A stretch of DNA of 62,577 bases from contig JAHEMZ010000009.1 in NCBI GenBank assembly GCA_024643385.1, positions 1 through 62,577 on the forward strand, in the 5' to 3' direction. The notes below the pieces were generated by a model, which saw nothing but the letters and a program-made list of their open reading frames with translations, ran no database searches and was not told where the DNA came from. Positions 1 through 8,537 of the stretch are shown in pieces (the first letter of the stretch is position 1; every line of letters starts with the position of its first letter). This DNA comes from Flavobacteriaceae bacterium (GTDB lineage Bacteria; Bacteroidota; Bacteroidia; Flavobacteriales; Flavobacteriaceae). A program made the translations under genes and the position numbers.

Positions 1-169
1 GGCATTAATCCAAGTTTCCCTGGGCTATTCCCCTGTACAAGGTAGATTGCATACGCGTTACGCACCCGTGCGCCGGTCTCTAAGTTGCAAGCAACTTATA
101 CCCCTCGACTTGCATGTGTTAAGCCTGCCGCTAGCGTTCATCCTGAGCCAGGATCAAACTCTTCATCGT
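1..169 (-). rRNA. rrs: 16S ribosomal RNA, 5' end (partial, runs off left edge)
   Basis: Read on the minus strand, this stretch contains the universal 5' 16S sequence (AGAGTTTGATCCTGGCTCAG, plus-strand positions about 141-160), followed by the Bacteroidota-style segment with AACACATGCAAGTCGAGGGG. The first variable helix and the GCGCACGGGTGCGTAACGCG stretch are also recognisable. The mature 5' end is set near 169 by alignment in memory to the E. coli 16S start. The rest of the gene and any tRNAs, 23S and 5S lie to the left of the window. The family-level match is to Flavobacteriaceae; I cannot give a genus. Confidence 0.97.
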
Positions 170-288
170 ATAATCATAAAAATATTCATGCCGAATTCAG
201 AGCCTTATCAAAGGTAATCTCAGGTGTTCTTGTGTGTTTGTTCGTGTATCATAACTGTTACATCATAATACGCGCTGTCAAAAAATTC

Positions 289-304
289 CAATATATCAAT
301 GAAC
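289..304 (-). promoter_or_regulatory. boxA-like antitermination element in the rRNA leader
   Basis: The minus-strand leader contains GTTCATTGATATATTG about 120 bases before the mature 16S end. It resembles the conserved GTTCTTTGA-type leader motif seen ahead of rRNA genes in this phylum, which may serve Nus-factor antitermination and processing. The assignment rests on resemblance and position only. Confidence 0.4.
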
Positions 305-370
305 TCATTTCAATTTCTTTCGCTCTTTCCGAAACTCGTGTTTTGTATTCACTTATCCGTTTAGCGGGTG

Positions 371-403
371 CAAATATACAACCGCATTTTTCATTCTACC
401 AAA
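371..403 (-). promoter_or_regulatory. Promoter of the 16S rRNA operon
   Basis: On the minus strand, TTTG at 403-400 is followed after 21 bases by TATATTTG at 378-371. This is the Bacteroidota primary sigma consensus (TTTG, about 19-23 bases, TAnnTTTG). Upstream, at about 404-440, lies an A/T-rich tract with A and T runs that could act as an UP element. Transcription would start near 364, giving a leader of roughly 195 bases before the mature 16S. The rest of the gene-free stretch 404-540 shows no reading frame or strong hairpin that I can support. Confidence 0.75.
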
Positions 404-540
404 ACTAAATTGAAAAAAAAATAAAGTTTTTTTCAAGCCCTTATTAATAGGCTGATAGTAGGCATTTTGACAAATAACTTTTTCGGAAATGCGGAACTTT
501 AAAGATAATCAATTCTGCAGAAACAAGCAAGTGTACTTTG

Positions 541-1233
541 TTATTTCTTTTTACTCACGCTATTCCAGTGCGAAGTCAAATCCAAATAATCTATTGCATA
601 AGCCGACTTCTGTCGTTTTAATAAATCAGATTGAAACGATCGCTGTAAAATATCTTCAATTAAATAGTCCTCTTTTACTTCAAAGGGCCTATACTCTTCC
701 TTTAACGAAATATCAAACATACTGGCCGTAGTGTTGTACCAAAATGCCCTCCATCCCGTTCGTAACTCCTTTACCAAATCAAAAGCAGTCGTCCCCGTTT
801 GTCGATAGATCAACTTCACTAAAATCTGACCTTCGGTACGGGTTAAATTCTTTAACTGATCGGAAAACTCTCCTTCGATATACTTTTGTACCCTCTTCGT
901 ATATTTCTTTCGAGCACTCTTCTTTTCAATCGAATTGAGGCGCTCTGTCATCACAGTCAATCGCTCAGCAGCAAGCTTGGCATAAGGATAAACCTTTCGG
1001 GTCTTTCTTCTTAAGATCAAATAACGCCTCCGATCTTCCTTTGAATTAAATTCTAATTTCTTCAGCAGCACCACTTCCTCCAGGTCAATAAATTCTCTGG
1101 GAATCGTATCGCCTTCAATAATATAATAGAAAGTTTCTAAAGAATCTCCTTTATACTCTGTATACGGACTTTCCTCCTGCGCATAAATTCCGCAAGTTAT
1201 CCAACACATTACTATGACTAAAAGTTTATTCAA
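541..1233 (-). CDS. DUF4294 domain-containing secreted protein
   Basis: This 230-residue protein has an N-terminal signal peptide (hydrophobic residues 3-16, cleavage near AQEE) followed by a charged, mostly helical domain rich in Arg and Lys around residues 65-115. The pattern matches DUF4294, a family of unknown function found mainly in Flavobacteriia. The start is a TTG at 1233; the only later ATG, at 1209, would shorten the signal peptide too far. It is transcribed toward the rRNA operon with no clear terminator between them. No catalytic motif is visible, so I give no function. Periplasmic or outer-membrane-associated location is an inference from the signal peptide. Confidence 0.8.
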   Translation of the reverse strand: MNKLLVIVMCWITCGIYAQEESPYTEYKGDSLETFYYIIEGDTIPREFIDLEEVVLLKKLEFNSKEDRRRYLILRRKTRKVYPYAKLAAERLTVMTERLNSIEKKSARKKYTKRVQKYIEGEFSDQLKNLTRTEGQILVKLIYRQTGTTAFDLVKELRTGWRAFWYNTTASMFDISLKEEYRPFEVKEDYLIEDILQRSFQSDLLKRQKSAYAIDYLDLTSHWNSVSKKK

Positions 1234-1321
1234 CAGACGATTATAAGATTAAGAGTGAATAGTTCGTCAATAACGCACCAAATTTAAATAATTTGACTTC
1301 GGATTGTTATTAATTAATTCC

Positions 1322-1329
1322 TAATTTTG
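1322..1329 (+). promoter_or_regulatory. Candidate -7 promoter element of the M42 peptidase gene
   Basis: TAATTTTG matches TAnnTTTG and ends 19 bases before the ATG at 1349. No well-spaced TTTG -33 box is seen: the nearest TTG or TTTG give spacers of 15 and 26 bases. Confidence 0.4.
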
Positions 1330-1348
1330 ATACAAATAAAATACAATC

Positions 1349-2434
1349 ATGGCAAAAAGTATACTGAATAAGAAATCCCTAGATTTCCTGGAAAAGTACC
1401 TGAATAATGCCGCTCCTACAGGATATGAATGGGACGGACAAAAAATCTGGATGGATTACCTCACTCCTTATGTAGACGAATTTATCACCGACACTTACGG
1501 CACCGCCGTGGCTGTGATCAATCCAAAAGCTACTTATAAGGTAGTGATAGAAGGTCATGCCGATGAAATTTCTTGGTTTGTAAATTACATCAGCGACAAC
1601 GGATTGATCTATGTTATCCGAAATGGTGGTAGTGATCATCAGATCGCCCCTTCCAAAATCGTGAACATACATACAAAGAAGGGTATTGTTAAAGGTGTTT
1701 TCGGATGGCCCGCCATTCATACGAGAGATAAAGGAAAAGAAGAACCTCCCAAACCGGAGAACATCTTTATCGATATAGGAGCAAAAGACAAGAAGGAGGT
1801 TGAAAAGATGGGGGTTCATGTAGGTTGTGTGATCACTTATCCCGACGAGTTTCACATCCTTAATAAGGATAAATTCGTCTGTAGAGCACTGGATAACCGT
1901 ATGGGCGGATTTATGATCGCAGAAGTTGGAAGACTCTTGCATGAAAATAAAAAGAAGCTTCCTTTCGGATTGTATATTACCAATTCCGTACAAGAAGAGA
2001 TCGGACTGCGTGGTGCCGAAATGATCGCGGAACGAATTCAACCCAATGTGGCCATTGTGACTGATGTAACCCATGATACTACCACTCCCATGATCGATCA
2101 AAAGGTACAAGGTTTTGCTAAAATTGGAGAGGGACCCGTCATCGCGTACGCACCGGCTGTACAACAAAAATTACGTGATCTTATTGTCGAAACGGCGGAA
2201 GCCAAAAAGATCCCTTTCCAACGTTCTGCCTTATCCCGTGCCACCGGTACTGATACAGATGCTTTTGCTTACAGTAATTGTGGGGTGGCCAGCGCCTTGA
2301 TATCACTTCCGCTTCGTTATATGCACACTACGGTGGAAATGGTCCATCGCAGTGATGTAGAAAACGTGATCCAGTTGATCTACGAATCCTTACTAAATCT
2401 AAAGGACGGAGAAACGTTTAGTTATTTCAAATAA
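1349..2434 (+). CDS. M42 family metallopeptidase (aminopeptidase)
   Basis: A 361-residue cytoplasmic metallopeptidase of the M42 family (glutamyl/deblocking aminopeptidase, sometimes misnamed endoglucanase). It would remove N-terminal residues from peptides using two metal ions. The ligand set is visible in order: H70 and D72 in the EGHADE motif, bridging D182 in RALDNR, the catalytic pair E216/E217 in QEEIGLRG, D239 in VTDVTHD, and H326 in the C-terminal RYMHTTVEMVH motif. Length is normal for the family and there is no signal peptide. The ATG at 1349 follows a -7-like box. A strong terminator lies immediately downstream, so the gene is probably monocistronic. Confidence 0.92.
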   Translation: MAKSILNKKSLDFLEKYLNNAAPTGYEWDGQKIWMDYLTPYVDEFITDTYGTAVAVINPKATYKVVIEGHADEISWFVNYISDNGLIYVIRNGGSDHQIAPSKIVNIHTKKGIVKGVFGWPAIHTRDKGKEEPPKPENIFIDIGAKDKKEVEKMGVHVGCVITYPDEFHILNKDKFVCRALDNRMGGFMIAEVGRLLHENKKKLPFGLYITNSVQEEIGLRGAEMIAERIQPNVAIVTDVTHDTTTPMIDQKVQGFAKIGEGPVIAYAPAVQQKLRDLIVETAEAKKIPFQRSALSRATGTDTDAFAYSNCGVASALISLPLRYMHTTVEMVHRSDVENVIQLIYESLLNLKDGETFSYFK

Positions 2435-2446
2435 ATTAAATGATGA

Positions 2447-2472
2447 AAGGTCGCCAATGGCGGCCTTTTTTT
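2447..2472 (+). terminator. Rho-independent terminator after the M42 peptidase gene
   Basis: A 9-base-pair stem (AAGGTCGCC with GGCGGCCTT, one G-T pair) with a three-base AAT loop is followed by a run of seven T. It sits 12 bases after the M42 stop codon and covers the region where an upstream ATG could otherwise start the next gene. It therefore argues for the later GTG start of that gene. Confidence 0.9.
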
Positions 2473-2496
2473 ATCTTTAATCCCAAACCAGACCAA

Positions 2497-3924
2497 GTGC
2501 TTTTTAATTCCTTCGATTTTGGGTTGTTCCTCGTTCTAGCTTATCTGCTCTATTGGGGTATAGGGACTCGTCAGAGAATAGCGCAAAATTTCTTTTTACT
2601 ACTGGCCAGCTACTTTTTTTACGCCTTTTGGGATTGGCGATTTTTGGCACTGTTGGTCACTAGTTCCCTGATCGATTATTTCGCAGGTATAGGGATCGCA
2701 TCCAGTAATGTTCACTTAAAGCGAAAGCTGATCTTGTGGGTCAGTATAACCTGGAACCTCGGCGTTCTTTTTCTGTTTAAATACTTCAACTTTTTTATCG
2801 AAAGCTTTGAGTCCATGTTCCAACTTTCCAGTTCAGGGGCTTATAACTTTTGGAATGTGGCCATTCCCGTCGGACTTAGTTTTTATACTTTCCAAACTAT
2901 GGGTTATTCGATCGATGTATTTCAGAGAAAGATCCCCCCCGCTAAAAATATCCTGAATTTTCTGTGTTTTGTGAGTTTTTTTCCACAGTTGGTGGCCGGT
3001 CCTATCGAAAAAGCCAAATCATTGCTCCCCCAGTTCGATCGAAATCGTACGTTCGATATGCAAAGATCAAAAGAAGGATTGCGACAGATACTATGGGGAC
3101 TTTTTAAAAAGATCATTGTCGCGGAAAAGCTGGGATTAGCGGTAAATATGGCCTTTGAAAATCCGGAGTCCTATAATTTTATCACCCTCACTTATGCGGC
3201 GATACTTTTCTGTTTTCAAATTTATTGTGATTTTTCCGGGTATACCGATATTGCCATTGGTACCGCCAAACTATTTGGTTTCGATTTAAGTCGCAACTTC
3301 CGTTTGCCCTATCTCGCTAAAAGTATTTCAGAATTTTGGCAACGGTGGCATATTACCCTTACGCGATGGTTTTCAGATTATGTTTACACCCCTATTATAC
3401 ATCCATATAAACAAAAAACAACCGCCATAAGAACATTGGCCTTACTGGTGACCATGACATTGGTAGGGCTATGGCACGGGGCTCGTTGGACCTTTCTGTT
3501 TTTTGGTCTTTTTAATGCCGTTGTAATGATCGTTGAGCGGATCCCAATGTTCAAAAAACGGATCACTTTGCGGAAGAAACTAAGCCTTTCTCCCCGGTGG
3601 CTCTCCCTCTGTTATGTTTTCCTGATGTTCCTGATCTCGGGAGTGTTATTTCGAGCTACCTCCATGGATCAAGCCATGTTCATTGTCAAACGTATTTTTT
3701 CATTTACCTGGGAAGGGGCATTCACTTCTCTGATCAGTTGGAAATTAGGGTATTTGATCTTTATGATCGCTGCGGAATTATTCTTCCGAAGAATGGAATA
3801 TCCCCTTCAATCCTTGGAAAGAATTGTACCGAAGCCCTTACGATGGGCCATCTATTATCTGTTAATCGTCATTCTTATTCGCTATGCGGAACCTAAGGAA
3901 GCATTTATTTATTTTCAATTCTAA
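2497..3924 (+). CDS. MBOAT family membrane O-acyltransferase (AlgI/DltB type)
   Basis: A polytopic inner-membrane protein of 475 residues from the proposed start. MBOAT proteins move acyl groups, usually acetyl, across the membrane onto extracytoplasmic polymers. Family marks include the SEFWQRWHITLTRWF segment and the conserved histidine in LVGLWHGARW (residue 327 from the GTG). I place the start at GTG 2497 because it yields the usual family N-terminus MLFNSFDF, while an in-frame ATG at 2440 would translate through the upstream terminator. The stop overlaps the next start by one base (TAATG), so it is coupled to an SGNH-like partner, the arrangement seen in alginate and cell-wall acetylation systems. 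The polymer substrate is unknown. Confidence 0.9.
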   Translation: MLFNSFDFGLFLVLAYLLYWGIGTRQRIAQNFFLLLASYFFYAFWDWRFLALLVTSSLIDYFAGIGIASSNVHLKRKLILWVSITWNLGVLFLFKYFNFFIESFESMFQLSSSGAYNFWNVAIPVGLSFYTFQTMGYSIDVFQRKIPPAKNILNFLCFVSFFPQLVAGPIEKAKSLLPQFDRNRTFDMQRSKEGLRQILWGLFKKIIVAEKLGLAVNMAFENPESYNFITLTYAAILFCFQIYCDFSGYTDIAIGTAKLFGFDLSRNFRLPYLAKSISEFWQRWHITLTRWFSDYVYTPIIHPYKQKTTAIRTLALLVTMTLVGLWHGARWTFLFFGLFNAVVMIVERIPMFKKRITLRKKLSLSPRWLSLCYVFLMFLISGVLFRATSMDQAMFIVKRIFSFTWEGAFTSLISWKLGYLIFMIAAELFFRRMEYPLQSLERIVPKPLRWAIYYLLIVILIRYAEPKEAFIYFQF

Positions 3925-4859
3925 TGCAACGCAAGTTTATCACATATTGTTTCTTGTTCTTCGCCCCGGTAGTTATTGGATATTTAGTAATGGAGTCCTT
4001 AACCCTCGGAATCCCATCTGCTTTTCAGATCAATCAAGTGCGATTACAAAATGAAGCAGACGCTATTGAAACCTTAGTGTTAGGGTCGTCACAAATAATG
4101 AACGCCGTGAATCCCGAATGGATGGAATCCCCTACCCTTAACATCGCCTCAGGGAATCAACATCACGATACCGACTTCAAACTACTAAAGGGCCTTCTCC
4201 CCCGTTTAAAAAATCTCACTACTGTAGTAATCGAAGTATCCTATAGTCATTTTGAATTACCCCATAACGGTAAGGATTTCTGGAAGAATAGCGTTTATTT
4301 AAAATATTACAACGTGAACTGTTTTGAACGCACTACCTATTTCAAGGATCGACTGATTTATTTATCCTATCCAAAATTCTTTTCAGAAAGGATTCAAGAG
4401 TATTATATCGACAAAAAACCTTTGACCGATTTTAATGATTTTGGTTATAACTACGCGGATGTCTATGGTCAATTCAATGCATTGAATTATGATCTGAAGG
4501 CGATCGAGGCTATGAAATCCTTTAAAATAAATACGGAAGAGAATTTAACAACGTTTCAAACCAATACTACCTTGTTTATCGAACTTTTAGATTATCTAAA
4601 GGCCAAGGATCTTCAGGTGATCTTATGTACACTTCCCATGTATCACAGTTATCTTGAAAAGCGGGATCCACACATCCTGAATCGTCGCGACGGGATCCTG
4701 GATTGGGCACAGAACAAGTACGAAAATGTACAACTCTTACTTTTAGAAGAAACTACTGATAATTATCTGTTGAAGGATTTTTGGAACCAAAGTCATTTAA
4801 GTCCGTCCGGCGCTAAAAAATACACTCAATCCTTGAATGCTTTCATTCTATCGCATTAA
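3924..4859 (+). CDS. SGNH/GDSL-like membrane-anchored protein, partner of the MBOAT acyltransferase
   Basis: A 311-residue protein with one N-terminal membrane anchor (about residues 6-24). It has a block I-like motif LGSSQ at residues 53-57, where the serine would be the nucleophile, and a C-terminal DFWNQSH motif (D285, H291) resembling the Asp-His pair of SGNH hydrolases. The partners of AlgI-type proteins (AlgJ, AlgX, DltD) share this plan and transfer the acyl group outside the membrane. I infer the same role from fold motifs and coupling to the MBOAT gene. Sequence similarity to a named family is not obvious. The 3' end overlaps the convergent symporter gene by 17 bases. Confidence 0.7.
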   Translation: MQRKFITYCFLFFAPVVIGYLVMESLTLGIPSAFQINQVRLQNEADAIETLVLGSSQIMNAVNPEWMESPTLNIASGNQHHDTDFKLLKGLLPRLKNLTTVVIEVSYSHFELPHNGKDFWKNSVYLKYYNVNCFERTTYFKDRLIYLSYPKFFSERIQEYYIDKKPLTDFNDFGYNYADVYGQFNALNYDLKAIEAMKSFKINTEENLTTFQTNTTLFIELLDYLKAKDLQVILCTLPMYHSYLEKRDPHILNRRDGILDWAQNKYENVQLLLLEETTDNYLLKDFWNQSHLSPSGAKKYTQSLNAFILSH

Positions 4860-6243
4860 AGCTTTTGTTCTTTAACTTTTGAAAATACAATTTTGCCTCT
4901 TTGACCACCCTGGGCGCTAACAATATCGTTGCGGTCATGGTAGGAATGGCCATAAGTGCAAAAACAGTATCAATGATATTAATGACAGTGTTTAGTCGGG
5001 TGGTTGCTCCTACCAATATACTCGCGATATAAAAATAATTATAGTAATGTTTTTTATCGGCTCCATAAATAAACGACATACACTTGGTCCCATAGTACGA
5101 ATACGAAAACAAGGAAGAAACACTAAATACCAGGATACAAAGCATTAACGCATACTTACCTATTACCGGGATACTATTTTCAAAGGCCAGAGCGGTCAAG
5201 CCGACACCGTCGGCATCGCTTGTCTGCCAAACGCCTGTCACTAAAATGGCTAAGGCAGTTAGCGAACATACGACAAGTGTATCGATGGCAGGTCCTAACA
5301 TGGCGACCAAACCCTCGCGAATGGGTTGGTTCGTTTTTGCGGCTCCATGGGCTAAAGGCGCAGTCCCTATTCCCGCTTCATTGGAGAAGGCGCCCCTTCG
5401 AATTCCAAGTAAAATAAGTCCGCCCACCATTCCTCCCAAAAAAGTATCTCCCTTATAAAAATCAGCCGCAAAGGCATCAGTAAAAATAAGCTTGAAATAA
5501 TAAGGTACCACTTCATGGTGGATCCCAAGGATCACGACCACCAAAACAAAATAAAGCATCACCATGCCGGGAACCATTTTTTCGGCCGTTTTACTAATTC
5601 TAGAAATACCTCCCAACACTACAAAAGCGGTGATCATCGCCAGGATAATGCCGATGATCAAATTAGATTGAAATCCATACGACAGCCCCAATGGAATAAG
5701 AACGATGTTATCGATGGCTTGGGTCAACTGGTTCACATTAAATAGTGGAAAACAGCCTATGAGCCCGGCGAAACTAAAAAACAGGGCAAGGGGTTTCCAT
5801 TTTTTACCCAATCCCTCCATAATGAAATACATAGGGCCTCCCTGAATTTTTCCTTCAGTATCCCTACCCCTATATAAAATGGCCAGCGTCGCTGTAAAAA
5901 ATTTAGTGGACATTCCAATGACGGCGCTCACCCACATCCAGAATACAGCGCCCGGGCCGCCAATGGTGATGGCCACTGCTACTCCGGCGATATTACCCAT
6001 GCCTATCGTTGCGGAAAGTGCCGTGGTCAAGGCCTGAAAATGACTTATCTCTCCTTCATCCTTGTCGTTGTCATATTTACCCCGCAGAATATCAATGGCA
6101 TGCACTAAATAGCGGTAAGGCAAAAATTGGACGCGTACTAATAAATAAATTCCCCCACCAATCAGTAAGATCAATAAGGGCAGGCCCCAGGCAAAAGAGG
6201 CCATTTGATCGGTGAAAGTTTGAAGAGAATTAAAAAAATCCAT
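4843..6243 (-). CDS. Alanine/glycine:cation symporter (AGCS family)
   Basis: A 466-residue inner-membrane protein with about eleven hydrophobic segments. It shows AGCS hallmarks such as TALSATIGMGNIAGVAVAI near residue 75, the GGPGAVFWMWVSAVIGM segment, and GAFSNEAGIGTAPLAHGAA near residue 290. The family imports alanine or glycine with sodium ions. The predicted start at 6243 lies 68 bases from the divergent PagL-like gene, so the two share a short promoter region. Its 3' end overlaps the convergent SGNH gene by 17 bases, leaving no room for a terminator outside coding sequence. Substrate preference cannot be read from the sequence. Confidence 0.93.
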   Translation of the reverse strand: MDFFNSLQTFTDQMASFAWGLPLLILLIGGGIYLLVRVQFLPYRYLVHAIDILRGKYDNDKDEGEISHFQALTTALSATIGMGNIAGVAVAITIGGPGAVFWMWVSAVIGMSTKFFTATLAILYRGRDTEGKIQGGPMYFIMEGLGKKWKPLALFFSFAGLIGCFPLFNVNQLTQAIDNIVLIPLGLSYGFQSNLIIGIILAMITAFVVLGGISRISKTAEKMVPGMVMLYFVLVVVILGIHHEVVPYYFKLIFTDAFAADFYKGDTFLGGMVGGLILLGIRRGAFSNEAGIGTAPLAHGAAKTNQPIREGLVAMLGPAIDTLVVCSLTALAILVTGVWQTSDADGVGLTALAFENSIPVIGKYALMLCILVFSVSSLFSYSYYGTKCMSFIYGADKKHYYNYFYIASILVGATTRLNTVINIIDTVFALMAIPTMTATILLAPRVVKEAKLYFQKLKNKSFNAIE

Positions 6244-6311
6244 GAAGGCCTAACAAGTTTCTTGCAATTTAAAATTTTAATATTCAATTCTATTCATTTT
6301 ATTTGTTGTGC

Positions 6312-7583
6312 ATGAAAAAATCACTCCGGTATCTCTTATTATTAGGTTCGATCTGGCTCAACGCTCAGGAAAAGGGAACATTGAAGCCTTCTGAATTCGT
6401 GATAACTCCTGAATTTTTGCTGGGTATTTCTGCCGAAGCCAACGATTTTTTTCCTGAAAGAAGTTTACAGAAACAATTTATTGTAGGTCTGGGGCGAAAG
6501 AATGATCACAATACAAAGGAATGGGCGTATTGGTTAAAGCAGCCTAAAACCGGCTTAAATATAGGTGTTACCGATCTGGGGAATCCCGATGAGCTAGGAT
6601 ATTCGTTGTCCCTTATGCCGTTCATTGAATTTGATGCCTTCGGTCGCCGACAAAAAGATATCAAGGTGCTGGTAGGCATGGGAACTTCCTATTTCAATAA
6701 AAAGTACGACGAGGAGGATAATTTCTATAATCAGGCAGTTACTACCGATATTACCTGGTCGTTCAGGGCTTCCTTGAATTATGTATTTCTCAAGACCCAT
6801 AAGATCGATTACCGCTTCGGATTAGTTTATTTTCATAATTCCAACGGCCATACCAAATTACCGAACCAAGGATTGAATTCATTCTTAGGCAGTATTTCCG
6901 CAGATATAAAGAATCCTCTGAAACGTCCTGAATACTCCATCGACGATGTAATGGAAGCTCCTGAAAAAAGTGTTTATGATTATATGTCATTCAGAACCGG
7001 ATTAGGAATCAATGTCTTCGCCTTGCCATTCAATGATAAAAAAGGGGTGTATACGATAGCAGGAGAATACGGTAGGGTGTGGAATAAGACCTACAAATTC
7101 GGTATAGGTTTTTATTATCGTTTTTATGAACACTATTACGATTACATCAATGACAATGAATCGCTGGTTCAGGATGGGAAAGAATTTGAAGCCTATAAAG
7201 AAAATCCATGGTGGAACGCCTCTGCTATTGGCCTACACGCAAAATTCGAGTTTTTGTTGGATCATTTTGGAATGGAGATGCAAATAGGCGCCAATTTATT
7301 TAAACCTGCCTATAAGATCGATTGGCGGATCAATGAAGGTTGGGATTATCCCCCAAGGGAACTTCCGGACAATTGGCAATTAGGGGAATACACCACCAAA
7401 TACGAACTAAAACAAATTATCTCCACCCGAATGGGTATTAAATATTATCTTCTGGGAACGAATCAAATTCCAAAACACAATGTATTTATTGGGGCGCACA
7501 TCAATGCTAATCTAGGACAAGCCGATTTTTCTGAAGTCAGTTTGGGGTATGTGTATAATTTCAATTTAAAAGGAAGGGAATAA
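6312..7583 (+). CDS. Acyloxyacyl hydrolase / lipid A 3-O-deacylase-like outer-membrane protein
   Basis: This 423-residue protein has a signal peptide ending near LNAQ and repeated amphipathic beta strands typical of a small outer-membrane barrel. The motif FHNSNGH (H175, S177 from the ATG) matches the His-x-Ser catalytic core of PagL-type lipid A deacylases, which cut 3-O-linked acyl chains from lipid A. It is more than twice the length of Pseudomonas PagL, with extra segments after residue 195. The start is ATG 6312; an in-frame TTG at 6303 adds only three residues. Its stop TAA abuts the convergent purC stop, forming TAATTA. Family assignment is fairly safe; activity on this organism's lipid A is inferred. 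Confidence 0.75.
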   Translation: MKKSLRYLLLLGSIWLNAQEKGTLKPSEFVITPEFLLGISAEANDFFPERSLQKQFIVGLGRKNDHNTKEWAYWLKQPKTGLNIGVTDLGNPDELGYSLSLMPFIEFDAFGRRQKDIKVLVGMGTSYFNKKYDEEDNFYNQAVTTDITWSFRASLNYVFLKTHKIDYRFGLVYFHNSNGHTKLPNQGLNSFLGSISADIKNPLKRPEYSIDDVMEAPEKSVYDYMSFRTGLGINVFALPFNDKKGVYTIAGEYGRVWNKTYKFGIGFYYRFYEHYYDYINDNESLVQDGKEFEAYKENPWWNASAIGLHAKFEFLLDHFGMEMQIGANLFKPAYKIDWRINEGWDYPPRELPDNWQLGEYTTKYELKQIISTRMGIKYYLLGTNQIPKHNVFIGAHINANLGQADFSEVSLGYVYNFNLKGRE

Positions 7584-8537
7584 TTACTTTTTGGCTAAGT
7601 AATTCAACACATTTTTTTCAATTCTTTCCTGAATATTTGAAACATCCGCCTTTACAAACGTAGTGCCTGTGATGTTTTCATACAATTCAATATAGCGTTC
7701 AGAAATAGTCTCAATATACGCATCGCTCATAAAAGGCACGCTCTGCCCTTCCAATCCTTGAAACCCGTTTGCGATCAACCACTGCCGCACGAACTCTTTA
7801 GATAGTTGTTTTTGAGCCTCGCCTTTGGCTTGCCGTTCTTCGTATCCCGCCGCATAGAAATAACGTGAAGAATCCGGCGTGTGAATTTCATCGATCAATA
7901 CTATTTTACCTTCTTGAGTCTTTCCAAATTCATACTTGGTGTCAACCAGTATCAGTCCTCTCTTTGCCGCAATTTCACTGCCCCTTTGGAACAGTTTCCG
8001 TGTATAATCTTCCAATTGAAGGTAATCGGCTTCAGTAACGATACCTCTTTTCAAAATATCCTCACGTGAAATATCTTCATCGTGATCTCCTTTTTCCGCT
8101 TTTGTGGCCGGGGTTATAATAGGCTTCGGGAATTTGTCATTCTCCTTCATTCCCTCCGGCATGGGAACTCCACAAATCATTCGTCTTCCGGCTTTATATT
8201 CTCGGGCGGCATGTCCGCTCAAATAACCGCGAATCACCATTTCTACCTTGAATGGCTCACAAGCAATTCCCACCGCAACGTTTGGATCGGGCGTGGCCAA
8301 TAGCCAATTCGGCACTAGATCTTCAGTCTCCTTCATCATTTTTGTGGCGATCTGATTGAGTATCTGACCTTTATAGGGAATTCCTTTCGGCATCACCACA
8401 TCAAAGGCACTCAGGCGATCAGAAGCGATCATTACTAAAATATTGTTCTGCAATTTATACACTTCTCTCACCTTTCCTTTATAGACAGAAATTTGTCCCG
8501 GAAATCGGAAATTGGTATCAGTTATGGTGTGGTTCAT
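7584..8537 (-). CDS. purC: Phosphoribosylaminoimidazole-succinocarboxamide synthase (SAICAR synthase)
   Basis: A 317-residue cytoplasmic enzyme that joins aspartate to CAIR with ATP in purine synthesis. Visible features are the N-terminal YKGKVREVY segment, the [11 protein letters not shown] nucleotide-site motif, [17 protein letters not shown], and the signature LVDTKYEFG followed by [13 protein letters not shown]. The length fits the longer class of the family, which carries extra C-terminal helices. It overlaps the upstream phoH gene by four bases (ATGA), so the two are translationally coupled. No purine operon neighbours are present, which is usual where pur genes are scattered. Confidence 0.97.
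   Translation of the reverse strand: MNHTITDTNFRFPGQISVYKGKVREVYKLQNNILVMIASDRLSAFDVVMPKGIPYKGQILNQIATKMMKETEDLVPNWLLATPDPNVAVGIACEPFKVEMVIRGYLSGHAAREYKAGRRMICGVPMPEGMKENDKFPKPIITPATKAEKGDHDEDISREDILKRGIVTEADYLQLEDYTRKLFQRGSEIAAKRGLILVDTKYEFGKTQEGKIVLIDEIHTPDSSRYFYAAGYEERQAKGEAQKQLSKEFVRQWLIANGFQGLEGQSVPFMSDAYIETISERYIELYENITGTTFVKADVSNIQERIEKNVLNYLAKK

Noticed and set aside
85-408. Open frame of 107 codons on the plus strand over the rRNA region
   Set aside because: It runs antisense through the 16S 5' end and its promoter and leader; no protein-like pattern.
404-460. Terminator for the DUF4294 gene before the rRNA operon
   Set aside because: A short AGCC/GGCT hairpin is present near 436-454, but on the minus strand it is followed by an A run and not by T, so it is not convincing.
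1379-2167. Long minus-strand open frame inside the M42 peptidase gene
   Set aside because: It lies entirely antisense to a well-supported enzyme with all metal ligands and has no recognisable domain.
1349-2434. Label as endoglucanase or cellulase
   Set aside because: Old annotations of this family use that name, but the residues are those of an M42 aminopeptidase.
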